Positions 1 to 10,769 of a stretch of 58,632 nt of DNA are shown one piece after another; the first letter of the stretch is position 1; every line of letters starts with the position of its first letter. This DNA is from Cytidiella melzeri (lineage: Eukaryota; Basidiomycota; Agaricomycetes; Polyporales; Irpicaceae), in assembly GCA_022592445.1 (NCBI GenBank), contig JABYQR010000290.1:1-58632 (forward strand), given 5' to 3'. Under the pieces are notes generated by a model. The model ran no database searches. It saw only the letters and a program-made list of their open reading frames with translations, and was not told where the DNA came from. Position numbers and translations under genes: made by a program.

Positions 1-153
1 ACTACTGCAAAAATTCCGAGCAGAAAAAAACACGGAGAAAATGTGGGGGGGGGACCAGAAGTGAACTGTTTAGTTCACTTCTGCCAGGTCATCGACAGTA
101 TGGGCGTTTCAATCTTTTGTCTTCCGACCTCCAGCTGCAATCTTGCTAATGAT

Positions 154-1157
154 ATGGGGAAGCTCAACATCGCTCACCACAAGTCATACCATCCCTACCG
201 GCGAGATAACATAGAACGAGTACGGCGTGACGAGGAAGAAGCTCGTCTCAAAGAGGTCGCTCAAGATGAGAAGACCGCTCTTGCGGTGCGTTTATGAGGC
301 TCAGGCTGTCCTCTAACCCATTCTCAACACGTCGGATGGGTAGGATGCAGAAGCTAGGATACAGCTACTCCGACATAAAGCAGGTTTACCGAGAATTGGC
401 TCCTCGCAAGCACTAGCAGTCAAATCCGAGGAGCAGTCTCAAGCAGGAACCTCGTCTCTGACATCTGGAAAGCATATCAACCTATTCGAGGATCTTGAAC
501 GAGTGGGTTTTAGCCGCTACAAACGCTCGCTCAGTTAAGTGTTAGCTGACATCGTGCAGTCTTACCCGGATTCCGCCCGCACAACGTCGAAAGCAGGTGT
601 ACCAGCACCCACAGAGCAGGGTGTTCCTCTTGCACCCTCGGAGAAAGACCGTAAGCCTTGGTACTCTGAACGTGAGCACGGCCCTCCTAAAGAACTTGAT
701 GGCGACAGACAGTGAGTTTTCTGTCATCGTTCCGTGCACGAGTCTCACTTTACTCTCTAGGATACGAGAGCTAGCTCGCAAATCTGCACATGATCCGCTA
801 ACAAGCATCAATCGACAGCTTGCCCGAAGACCTGGTGATACGAACAGGCCTATGCCTAGCCGTTCACGCGCAGTTGGGCGACCTGGTTCTCCCCCGCGAG
901 CCATCCGCGACAGCTTGCAACAACCAGAAATGTCCGAGCGACTCAGCCGAGAGTCGTCGGAACGACTGCGGGCTTCGGAGCTCATCAAACGGAGGAAAAG
1001 GGAGAGTGGCGGCAGCGCAACGCCCAGTACTGCGAGGAGTGGCATGGGCGGCGGGTATGGGGATGTGTTCAATCGCAGGGAGGTAGAAGAGGCCCATCGA
1101 TACCGGAAGTGGGAACCGCGGTATGTTCAGAAAGAGGAAATGGGCAGAAGGCGATGA
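154..1157 (+). CDS. CIR_N-domain protein, LENG1-like, predicted splicing-associated nuclear protein
   Basis: Four exons can be joined in frame (154-285, 344-502, 560-711, 761-1157), giving 279 codons plus a TGA stop; introns are 48-58 nt with GT-AG ends. The protein opens with the basic CIR_N signature (KLNIAHHKSYHPYRRDN, then ERVRRDEEEARL), followed by DAEARIQLLR and the internal HINLFEDLER block. Next come a KPWYSE block and C-terminal KSAHDPLTSI and DVFNRREVEEAHR segments, the order expected for LENG1-like proteins. The family is nuclear and linked to pre-mRNA splicing and CBF1-corepressor-type interactions; no enzymatic activity is known. The start at 154 is chosen because the family begins MGKLN or similar, although the frame is open upstream. 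Basic and Ser/Arg-rich stretches fill the C-terminal half. Family is confident; precise role is inference. Confidence 0.85.
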
Positions 1158-2611
1158 GGTGAGTCTTATGTTTGTCACCTCAATGTTATGTTGTGAAAAC
1201 GTATTGCGCGTGTTAGATTTACGCCTGTGCTGTGTAAAACATTACTCCGTATACATCTGCATGGAAACCTGAACCACTGTCCTCAGGGAATGAAGTCGCT
1301 CATTCACGTAGGGGAGAGTTTTCAGTCTCGGAAAACGGCTCATTTTTGCGCTTTGGACGATTCGCCACCGTTGTCCCCCAGCTCTCACCTGACTGGCTTG
1401 CGGTAATAAACTTGCTGTGCATTATTACACGTCCGCTGAAACTCTCCTGATAGGTTAAGTCCAATAGTCTCATGACGTACTGGTTCATAAGCCACCCAGG
1501 GCAAATCTGACTAGAAAACGTCTAAAACATCATGGAGAGAAAGCTTAGCTGACATTTTGCGCGGACGTGATCATGCGTCTGCGGTGGATTTATTCGAGGT
1601 GAGCGTGGCAAGTGCTACAGGATGATTTCTGCTTGCACTCCATCCTTTTAGACTCTCCTGCTAGCATCCAGTTAGACTCTGTCCCAGAGGGCAACGATGG
1701 CAACGGGCCACCTCCGAGGAGAGGATGGGACATGCGAGACCCATCTGAACCATGCGTCACTGACGCAGCTTGGTAAGAATAGTGAGCCAAATGGACAGAT
1801 GGCAGGTAACGTGGGTTGCTATTTGCCGTCAGACCCTCGGTGCAACTCGTCCACTAAACATCGGTATCACCGTAGCCGATGCCTATCTGACTAGTGCATC
1901 TACATTCCAGTCAACCGGCATTCTCGGCCAGAAGTTTCCACCATTCAACTGCCAACTGCTCCGCAATTTCGGACCTGATTCAAGGTTACGTCTCACAATA
2001 GTTGGGCTTGAATAGATGTCTTTCGAAAACGCTGACCAACGACCAACCGCACTTGTCAGACTAGCTATATACCTATGCTGTTGTCACGCATCTGTGGGGC
2101 GAGGTTGACATAATCCTCGGACCCCGCGAGGAAACGCCCGTGATCCTGGATATGTATAAAAGCTAGGCAGGATAGGATGAGGCAAGTCAGCATTTTTTCC
2201 TTTCTACCATTCGCCCCCCTCCGGTTTGACACACATTTCATTGGTTGTAGATCAACTCTCGACTATGTCTTTGCGCGCCACAACCCAGACATGCTTGTAG
2301 CCTATTCACAGTCGTGTTTAGGTGCGCTGTCGGAGTCGTGGCGGCCGCAAGGATCATGTCGACAGCTGCTCCTGCAACCAATTCACTCGACCTTGTTGCT
2401 TGCTCTCTCGCTTCACTGGTCTCCGCTAGTTATCTTGCATATGATCAACGCCCGATTGTTGTCTTAAGGCTGCATGCGTTGTGTCAGCCAATATCTCGGC
2501 TGCTAAGTCAAATCTGTGCCCCCCTACAGGCATGGTTTTTTGGAATGTTGATTCTGCATTGCATAATATAGTAGGGTACCGAACAGGACCATATACTGAA
2601 CCTGCTGTACG
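1158..2611. other. Intergenic region, no recognised gene
   Basis: The space between the CIR_N gene and the 3' end of the RhoGAP gene holds only short open frames without recognisable domains. A TATA-like GTATAAAAG lies at about 2155, and a hydrophobic 72-codon frame begins with ATG at 2356 and ends at 2571. A small unannotated gene here is possible but unsupported. No tRNA, repeat array or transposon terminus is seen. Confidence 0.3.
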
Positions 2612-5342
2612 TTAAAGCTGCCCATTGCCAACAACGCTTCGCATCACATCGACTAGCTGCCTGGCTTGATCCCGCTCATTCAGGGCTTGCTGCAACTGGT
2701 TTCGCAGCGTCCCAATCTCTGTGGCAGGTTCCCAAGGTGGCACAGAGGCTTTTGCTGCGCAGGTGTGGATGTCACTGAAGTATTCAGCCCTGTCGTGCGA
2801 CCCGGATCCGTTTCCATTGCTATCTACCAACGTGGAGTAAGCCGTACATTCCACGAATTGCAGAACAAGCTCTGAACTTAATCACTTACCGGGAAAGCTG
2901 ATTTCGTCATCGACCTCGGTGTTAAAGGCTGTCACCTCTGATTCGAAAGTTTCAATAAGGTGCCCGCGGGTGTCGCCGGAGTAGTAGTCAAGAATGTCTG
3001 TCTCTATTCCGTTGGCCGGGGACCTGGGTGCCTCGTAGATGACAGCTTTGAGCGCCTCAAGGTTCTCCCATGAAGCTTTATTTCTGACGGACTGAACGGG
3101 ATGAGCAGAAACTATGGGTAGCTCCTCCCAGTCCGACGAGGACGCAGTGGATCCAGAGGTTAGGGACCCACTCTCTGAAGGAGCACGATCGGCTGTTCCC
3201 CGCGGGGCTCCCTGCTTCTCGCTGTCATATTGCATCCGTGGTGTGCTGACTTGAGAGAGAGGTGTGCCCTTCGCGAGAAGAGAGGGTGGCTTCGATGGGC
3301 TGCATCGCTCAGGACGAACCAATGAGCCGACTGGTTTCACAGGCAGTGATGCGGCTCGGGGCCTTTGTCCCTCGCCGAGCTTCTCACCAATGGACTTGTC
3401 AGCCTCATACGCCGACGCAATTCGTCCCCAGTGGTTGACAAGCCACTTCATGATCTTCTGCTCTTTTGAAGTTCTGTCCCGGTCCCCGTTGGCGGTGGGC
3501 AGATCATCTCTTTGCCGGATGCTACCGCACCTCTTCCAGTCTTTTCCACCGAGGATAACTCCGCCAAATGCACGAGCAATATCAGGAAGGGCAACACCGT
3601 TTGTTGTTCTATCGCCCTCTTCCACGTCGCTGTCTCCACTTAGGCGCACTACTGCCCGAATGAAAGTCATGAGATAGACCAGTAAGGAGAACTGTCGAGG
3701 TGACAAGAGTAGAAGAACGTGTCTTGCGATACGGATTTGAACCCTGAAGGAGGGAAGATCCAAAAAATCCCGCTCCCTTCGTTGCAAACGATCAGCATAG
3801 TTGGGGGTTTCGTCGTCGTCATCGCTGGCTTCGTGCTCAGAGTCACTAGGGTCATCGCCGTTGGACCGACGTTCCCGGGCCCGCTGCGACCGGGTGACCG
3901 AGGGCGAGACGCACCAACACCACAGCGCATCCACCAATGAACGCGGGACCAAGGTGTGCGATAGGGCGGAAAGATAAGTGATCAGAAGAGAGTAGATGTT
4001 TTGCGTAGACTCGTTGTGCAGAGATGGGGGAGAAACCAGGCGTCCGTGAGATGCGTTTGCGGTGACAAACTGATCAAACCGCGTCACAAGGTTGAAAAGG
4101 TGCTTTCGATCAGGTCGGGAATTGAAGAAGTTCGGCTCGCTCAATCCTAGAACAAAGTTTTGAGTTTACACTGGCATTCGTGGCGAGGAGAAACTTACGT
4201 TCGCTGACAAGCTCCTCAATCGCTGCCGCTATGACACTCGGCACTTCGTGCAAATAGCCACCAACGATCACCGGAGACAGAGCAAAGTCCGGCAAGTCCT
4301 CCAGGTGCGTTCCAAACAAGTCTAGGTAGGATGAGCATCAGACGAACGGCGATAACGAAGAACAATGAGCGTGTGACGACATACGTAAATCATTCATCCT
4401 CATTTCACGGTCCTTTTTCCTCTTCTCACTTCGGTCCACGCGTTCTGATTTCCAACGTGAAGCGCCTGCATCCTCGTCTTCCATCTTATCGCGGACACAA
4501 TCCGTCAGCGTTTCGTTTTCCTCTTCTCCATCCCACATGCTCTTCTTTCGGTGCCGAGGGTCGTGATGCGTCCGTGTTGCATTTCCGCTGCTCACTATGC
4601 CCTGCCCGAGCTTATCCTTCTCCTTGGCTTCCACCAGGGCAGCAAACTTGCCCTCCTCGAGGTCAATGAAATCCGTAATGCGGAACTTCTTCGTCTCAAC
4701 TCGCAATACTCGGGCGAGCGTGTGGAGGGCTACAGCTTCTGCTGGGAAAGGGAACGGGGGAGCCTTGCGAACGCGCAGAGGGCGCACGGAAGGTGTAGAC
4801 ATACGAGGAGAGTTGGGTGAGATACGCGAGCAACCGTCCGTGTTTGGCAGTGTGCCGACGTCATGACGAGCCACAGGACCACCGTAACACAACCGGGCGA
4901 GAGGGTCGATCTGCGGCAAAGAGAGAGAAACAGGTATCCCATCTTGTGCAGATCCTCCTGACATTTGCCAGCCAGCACCTGTGTCGCTCAAAGCCGCCGG
5001 GTAAAAGACTGGAGCGGAAGGAGAGGGTGGTAAGAACGGTAATGAGCCAGCACGAGCAGTGTTGGCGCTAGAAGCGAGCAGCAGTGCGGCATGAGAATGC
5101 GGGGACATGAAATGTGCCTGAGGGACGGCGTCATAGGTGGTTCGAAGCATGCTTTGGGGAATAGGTCCACCAGGCGAACGGCCGCCCAGCTGTGCTGTGC
5201 TCAGGGCTGGGGAACGGGGTGAACACGGCGTGTGAGAGTAAGCAACCCTCGTATTGGTTGTCTCGAGTTGCTGCAGGTTGCGGCGGGGATGTTCATCTGA
5301 ACGCATGGAAGTCTGCTCGGCTTTCTTCTTGAAGAGAGGCAT
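2612..5342 (-). CDS. RhoGAP-domain protein (Rho GTPase-activating protein-like)
   Basis: At least four exons on the minus strand. Exon 1 starts at ATG 5342 (MPLFKKK) and ends near the GTATGT donor at about 4385. A short exon at about 4325-4200 encodes LFGTHLEDLPDFAL and VPSVIAAAIEELVSE. A long exon at about 4142-2886 encodes NSRPDRKHLFNLVTRFD, LVYLMTFIRAVVRLS, DIARAFGGVILGG and KIMKWLVNHW. The last exon, about 2875-2612, adds a short heptad-like tail (TLRNQLQQALNERDQARQLVD). These blocks appear in RhoGAP order. An acidic, low-complexity insertion (SDSEHEASDDDDE) splits the fold, and the first 250 residues are Ser/Pro-rich and probably disordered. The likely role is regulation of a Rho-type GTPase in polarity or cytoskeleton. 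The usual arginine finger is not evident (see findings). Confidence 0.82.
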
Positions 5343-6179
5343 CGTCACTGTAACAGATGGCTCGTGTGTCCAGCACGGTATAAAGATGAATGTCTGAGGT
5401 GTAAAAGCAATGGGTGCCTATAGTTCGAGGGTGTTGCAAAGACGGCGTACCAGAGCAAGCTGTTCCTGCAAGACCAGGAGGGTTTTGTAGACGGTATACC
5501 CTGATAGATGCAAAAAGCGGCTGGCAAAATATAGACATCCGCGCTGCATTCGAGGCACAAGTTCCAGCCTGCGGCCACTTCCCCTGAGGCTGACAATGAT
5601 ATCGATGGGTGACCCTGTCGCTAGCGAAACCATTCTATGATTCATGCATGCGCATGAATTCCTGAAGACGACAGCGTCGTGCGACCTCAAGGCTAGAAGC
5701 GAAAACCCCATATTTAGTACAACCGTCCGACTATCGTGATTCGTAGAAAATTCACCATAATCAGTCAGGTCTCTACATGGTACCACTACTAAGCTGCTGT
5801 TCCTCGCTGTCTGTATCGTCTTCAACGACGAGCCGACGACTGAGTATTCTGAATGAGTGTTGGCAAGGCATATGTAGAACGCGCCGGCGGGAACAAATAG
5901 CAAACTGCGTCGGGTAGAGATAAGCGCTAGCACTCAGCTCTGTCAGCTCTGTCAGCTCTGATTTTCCTCCTCGCCTAAGAGCAGACTATTGGCACAAAAA
6001 GCAATGGTAAGTTCGTTGCTATGCTTCAGATAGGACACATTTATACAAAGGGTTTCCTTTTAAAGTGCCAGAGAAAGCCCAAAACTACAATCTCACCCCG
6101 CAAAGTCCAACGACTCGATGCTTGAGGAATTGTTGACATTTACAGAAAAGGCCAAGGCCCCAACGGTTGCTGCATATCA
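5343..6179. other. Intergenic region upstream of the RhoGAP gene
   Basis: This region separates the start of the RhoGAP gene from the 3' end of the secreted nuclease gene. It contains a 171-codon open frame on the minus strand (5933-5418) with no recognisable domain and no neighbour-supported splicing. A short triplet repeat of CAGCTCTGT lies at about 5935-5961. It is probably promoter and 5' leader sequence for the RhoGAP gene. Confidence 0.3.
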
Positions 6180-8480
6180 CTACCAACTGTATCTGCTTTT
6201 AGGTTGAGCAAGGTGAAGATAACCACTGGAGGAGAGAGAGGGAGAGAACTCACCACGCTCACCGCTCCCGCAAACCCTCACTCTCGCAACCGTAGGATCG
6301 TGGTCGCTCGCCCGTTCCGAAACTGATCGAGCCCACGTATTGACATGTACATGCTCCACCTCAGTTCCCCGCCTCGCGATAGCGTCCGACACAAACACAT
6401 GGTCAATCTCTTGAGTATGCTGCTCGTACACATACGTGTATCTCTCCACCGGGGGGACGCCGGACACGTCGTTGATATCGAACATGACATCCTCGAGTGC
6501 GCGGAAGACGGATCTGGTCTGGACATACTCGTTCATGTCCCCAGCGAGGACGACGCTGGCATTGATGTCCCTCTCAAGTATGGAGGAGATGAAATCCTAA
6601 GCTCAAAAATCAGCGAGGGAATAACACATCAAGCGCGCTTCAAAGAGGTGCCTCACTGCAGTGACGTTGACTTGATGGGTTCGGCGCTCGCTATGACCGT
6701 TGACAGGTGGACGAGCATTACCATGAGAGGAAGAGCTATCCCGTTTGGAACTGAAGTGGACGTTGACCGTGTAGAAACGCGCGCCATTGGCTGTTTGCCA
6801 CGCTGCTGCCAACGGTTTGCGTGACTCCTCCCAAGCCGAATTTCCAGGTTCAATACGACCGGGATTCAAACTTCGCAGTCCAGTTATATAAGTGAACGAA
6901 TCCAATTGGTGGTAAACTTACCTGAAAGATACCTTCCCGTCTTTCCCCTTGATCACTTCGGTGGATTGTGTAGCGTTCCCAATCGGCGAACCACCAAGTA
7001 AGGAAACCCTTTCTGGTCTCCATCTGTATTGTTAAAAGATGAGACCCATACTGAAGGAGTCAAGTGATGTGGGACTTGCAGGTACGCCACACGAATATTG
7101 CTTCCAGGTTTTCCGCCATCCATATTGTCCACGGGTGGTATGTTGATGAATTCATAGTTCGTACCTGGTCTAGCTCTCGCAATCGCACTAGTCAACGCCG
7201 CGAGAGTCTTGTCGGCGATAACTACACCATTGTCGGTAGACCCAGAATCGGCCTGAATCTCTTGTACGAACATAATATCCGGTGCGTTCAAGTAGTTGGC
7301 TATATGGTCAGCCACTTTGCTGATGTGCCGTGACCTCGGCGACATGTTCTCCACCTGCGTAGATGCATAAGCCTCAGTTATGCGGCTCATATCAGTGACT
7401 CACGTTGTAGTCCCCAATGGTCAGTTCACATGGTTCCCCAGTGGCTATAATAGATGCAGGTAAAGGATCATAATCTGGTGTTGAGACGACAGCGGGCGCA
7501 GTGAGAGGTAAGATGGTATAGAATCCGAACTTGAAATAACTCTCAATTTCTGCGTCAAATGGGAACGAAGAAGTCACGTACTTGGTACGTAACAATTCCA
7601 GTTATGTTCTCGAATGTCATCCCAACCATACTCATGGGATTTCTAGAATCATCGAGAGGTCGTCCCAGTGGGATTGCTTCTGAATGTGCGTACGGAACAC
7701 CATCGCCTCCTACCACATGGGTTGAGTGACAGTAGAATCCGAGCGAAAGAAACAAACGAACCGTCCACTATAGTCAGCCCCCCTCGTTTGTTCAACCCTT
7801 GCACGGGCCAATTGCCACGAACCCAGATTGCGCCCATCCAGGATGGAAAATCGAGAGCTACAGGGTTCGGTATAGTGACGAGCTGACCTTCCAAACTCTC
7901 CCAAAAATCAAGGCCATACAAATTGGGCTGCAAGGTAGCATTGACAGTGGTCAACAGAGTAAGGTTGTTCGGCACAGACAGCCATCCCTCAGGACCTACG
8001 TCCAACGAGGACAGAGGGCCGGTGGGTGGTGTACGGTCATAGCCGAGTACAGCAGGAGTTACTTTGTGGCCCGATGAACGGTGTATAACATTTGCTGGGT
8101 AGATCAGCTCCGTGAGGAAGATATCGTCGGGTCTGGCTGCTTGACGATATTCTGTCACCGTTCCAGATAGACTGATCTTGTCCCCAACCTTGGTTGAACG
8201 TATTGCAGTCGCGGAACCAAACACTCGAAGTCCGTTGGAGATGCGTTCGTCGTCGGAGGGTTCTCCAGCCATCCACAAGCCATATCTGTCCTGAGGGCCA
8301 TTTTTGAACGGAGCGCATTGCAGTGGAGGTTTTACTTACCTTGGCGGTGACCACCCCAGTGACATCGTAAACAACCTTCCCAGCCAACGGAGAGAGGAAC
8401 GAGTGTCCTTTGATCTCTGATATGGTCGTCGCTGTTCCGAGAGCGAAGAGGGTGCACAACACCGCGAGACAACAATGCAT
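6180..8480 (-). CDS. Secreted endonuclease/exonuclease/phosphatase-family nuclease
   Basis: The start ATG at 8480 opens a hydrophobic signal peptide (MHCCLAVLCTLFALGTA), and exon 1 ends exactly at codon 47 before a GTAAGT donor (8340/8339). Following exons encode an N-terminal OB-like segment (VGDKISLSGTVTEYR), which in this family precedes the catalytic domain. Catalytic-domain landmarks are TIGDYNVENMSPRS, FVQEIQADSG with the metal-binding Glu, the GDMNEY Asp/Asn pair and the C-terminal SDHDP motif. The architecture matches extracellular DNase/RNase-like EEP proteins found in fungi and bacteria. It is probably secreted and degrades extracellular nucleic acid for nutrition or defence; the substrate is not readable from sequence. 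The last exon is read to a TAG at 6180, but an alternative small terminal intron near 6235 cannot be excluded. Confidence 0.82.
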
Positions 8481-8799
8481 ACTGAGTGTTCGATGTACCG
8501 CGCGACGCGCAATGAGAGATGTTGGGCTGTTGAGATGAGAGTGGCAGTCACGTCTGTCCTGTCTGCCACTTATGTAGGTGTTGCCAGAGGATGCATTGAC
8601 GACGAGAACAAAGCCGCAGGTTGCTCAAGGCGGTTGCCTGCCACAAAGCAGCCATCTTGGCGCTGATATACTATGTTTCATGGTATAATTCAATGGTTAG
8701 GAGGTTGATTTATATGGCCGTACAGATCTCAAGACGACTCTCTCCCCTTGGACTCATCCACCATGTCCTAGCCAACAATACCACGCTTCGCCACCGGAG

Positions 8800-10053
8800 C
8801 TGACCTCCCTCCATTGACAGAGCTCTTTCCCGCCATCTCACAACCGACTATTCAGGGAAAACGCGGGTTTCCCAACAACAGCATAAGACACCATCTGTTC
8901 GCCATATCTCTCACATGTCGGTACTGGGAAGAGCAGTGTCGGGCACATCTCTTCCAACTGTCCAAACGAGAGAGCAACTTTACCAGTTTGCACATCTCCT
9001 GAACCAGGCGATCCACACCCTTTCACAAGTAACGACGCTCACCGCCCACCTGCAGACACTCCTCATGATGCCTGCCCGCGTGCGGTCCACTCTGGATCCA
9101 TCTTGTCTCTCCCGTCCTGCGCCCCAAGCTGCCTGACAACGTCTCCATGTACTGCGGGCTCGAAGCGGCTGGCTCTTGACCCAAGCAAGGTCAAGCCGTT
9201 CGCTCGATCCACCACAGCCTGGAGAGGTCGCTATCAGCCTCGTACCCACTGTCACTCACTCTACCTTACCGACGTTCACTTCTGGGACATCACAAGATTT
9301 ATCCGGCTCGTCAGCGAAGTGCCCGTGCTGCGCAAGCTACGCTACCACTGCTTGACCTAGGATGAGTCCACGCGCTCGAAGGAAGCGTGGCTACGCCTGA
9401 AGCACCCTCGCCTCCTTGACAGTGTTCATGCCGAAGACTGTACACACAACTGGGGTTTCTTGAGCTTGTTTGCAAAGCGGCTGCACGATGGCGTTGATCC
9501 CTCTGCTCGTCCTCGATCCCTCATCCAAGAATATGTTCTCTCATGGAGCGACCTACACTGCGCCACCGAAATCATACAGACTTGTCAGCAGGTGTCCAAG
9601 CAAGGACCTAACGTTCCATCGACCACCGTCAACGTCGAAGCTAATTGGTGCACAACAAAACGTGGCTACGGTGAACGTCCATATCTATCAGCACTTCCTC
9701 CCGTCACGAACCGTAACACTGACAAAAAAAATCGGTCCGGTAGATTTATTGCACACAGCTATGGCCTTCGACGACGTGCCCCACCACCCACCCGACATCA
9801 TGTTTGGCGTCGGCCTCTTCACCCTCCCCTTCGTCAGCTATCGACCCTCCTCCATCGACCCTCCTCCTCCCAATCTCGTTTATCGCACATTGTGACCGTC
9901 GTGTGCGACTCGTCCCCAACGCCCGTTGCTGCTGGCATCCGTGGGATTGCGACTGGGACCGCGTCGGCGACCTCGGCTCGAGCTCCCTTACCTGCTTCGC
10001 ATTGTCCTATGCTTCGTGAGAAAATCCCAATTTGGACCGTTTTTTCGAGATGA
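8800..10053 (+). pseudogene. Decayed F-box-like/leucine-rich gene
   Basis: Plus-strand fragments in three frames line up as one protein. TELFPAISQPTI and FAISLTCRYWEEQCR (8814-9000) resemble the F-box-like N-terminus common in agaricomycete gene families. QFAHLLNQAIHTL follows in another frame, then a third frame (9103-10053) reads through LTDVHFWDITRFIRLVSEVPVLRKLRY into DESTRSKEAW across one in-frame TAG at 9358. The frame changes have no obvious splice sites and the TAG sits where a Trp is expected, so I read it as a pseudogene. Intact members would be SCF substrate adaptors. An unusual exon structure is the alternative. Confidence 0.5.
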
Positions 10054-10769
10054 CAACGAGAACGAAGGGGAGTGCCAGTCTTTCTCAATTTGCGAGGAGC
10101 GGGAGTTGTGTTACACGTATTGCGTGAGTAGTCAAGACCGTAAGAGGGACGACGTGTGCTGGGTCGCGGTGGACTCGTTGACTTTGATGCATGAAGGTAC
10201 GAATAGTGTTTATTTACCTTATTCCTTTGTGTTTGGTTCAGTTGTGTGGGGCGGCTTTAAGATGTATTGATGTCTGCTGTAGAACCGCCACAGGATGTGT
10301 ACGAACGATTGATGGGTGTCGGGTTGGGACATGAAAAGAGCAAGCGGAGGGGTAGGATTGTCAGTCAGGTGTCTGCATGGGAGGATTTTCGCGTTTGCTG
10401 CGGTGTGGTAGGTAGAGTCGGGTCATATGATGTCGATGTGCGAAGGATACACAAACACATATATACCGTATTGGCGTTGTGTTCGAGTCAAGTCTCACGA
10501 TGTACATAAAGTAACAGGCAGGAATGTCAATGAATAGGCGAAGTCATGTGAAGAATATATATGTTTGGCAAGTCACGATCAAGCAATTGCGTGAATGCCG
10601 TTTATGGGCATATCATCCCGAACATAGTGTGTTTCGGGTTGTGTAGCAATGTTCGGGGCAGGTGTCGCCGTGATAGTATGGTATAAATCCGTCTCTGATA
10701 TAAATTGTCGATATCGTGATGACTTTACGTGGTGTATCACCTCTGCTGACCTACACGTACCCATATTAC
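10054..10769. other. Intergenic region
   Basis: No recognised gene lies between the F-box-like remnant and the 3' end of the bestrophin gene. Open frames here are short and lack domain signatures. The AT-richer stretch at about 10500-10620 is consistent with the 3' untranslated region of the minus-strand bestrophin gene. Confidence 0.3.

Noticed and set aside
542..1072. 176-codon open frame on the minus strand
   Set aside because: It lies antisense to the CIR_N gene, whose exons join perfectly in frame and match a known family. The antisense frame shows no domain.
5418..5933. 171-codon minus-strand frame as a gene
   Set aside because: No domain, no signal peptide and no splice-linked neighbour; it probably lies in the RhoGAP promoter region.
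8680..8720. tRNA-like sequence (TGGTATAATTCAATGGTTAGGAGG)
   Set aside because: The start resembles a tRNA D-arm, but no B box or acceptor-stem pairing follows within the expected distance.
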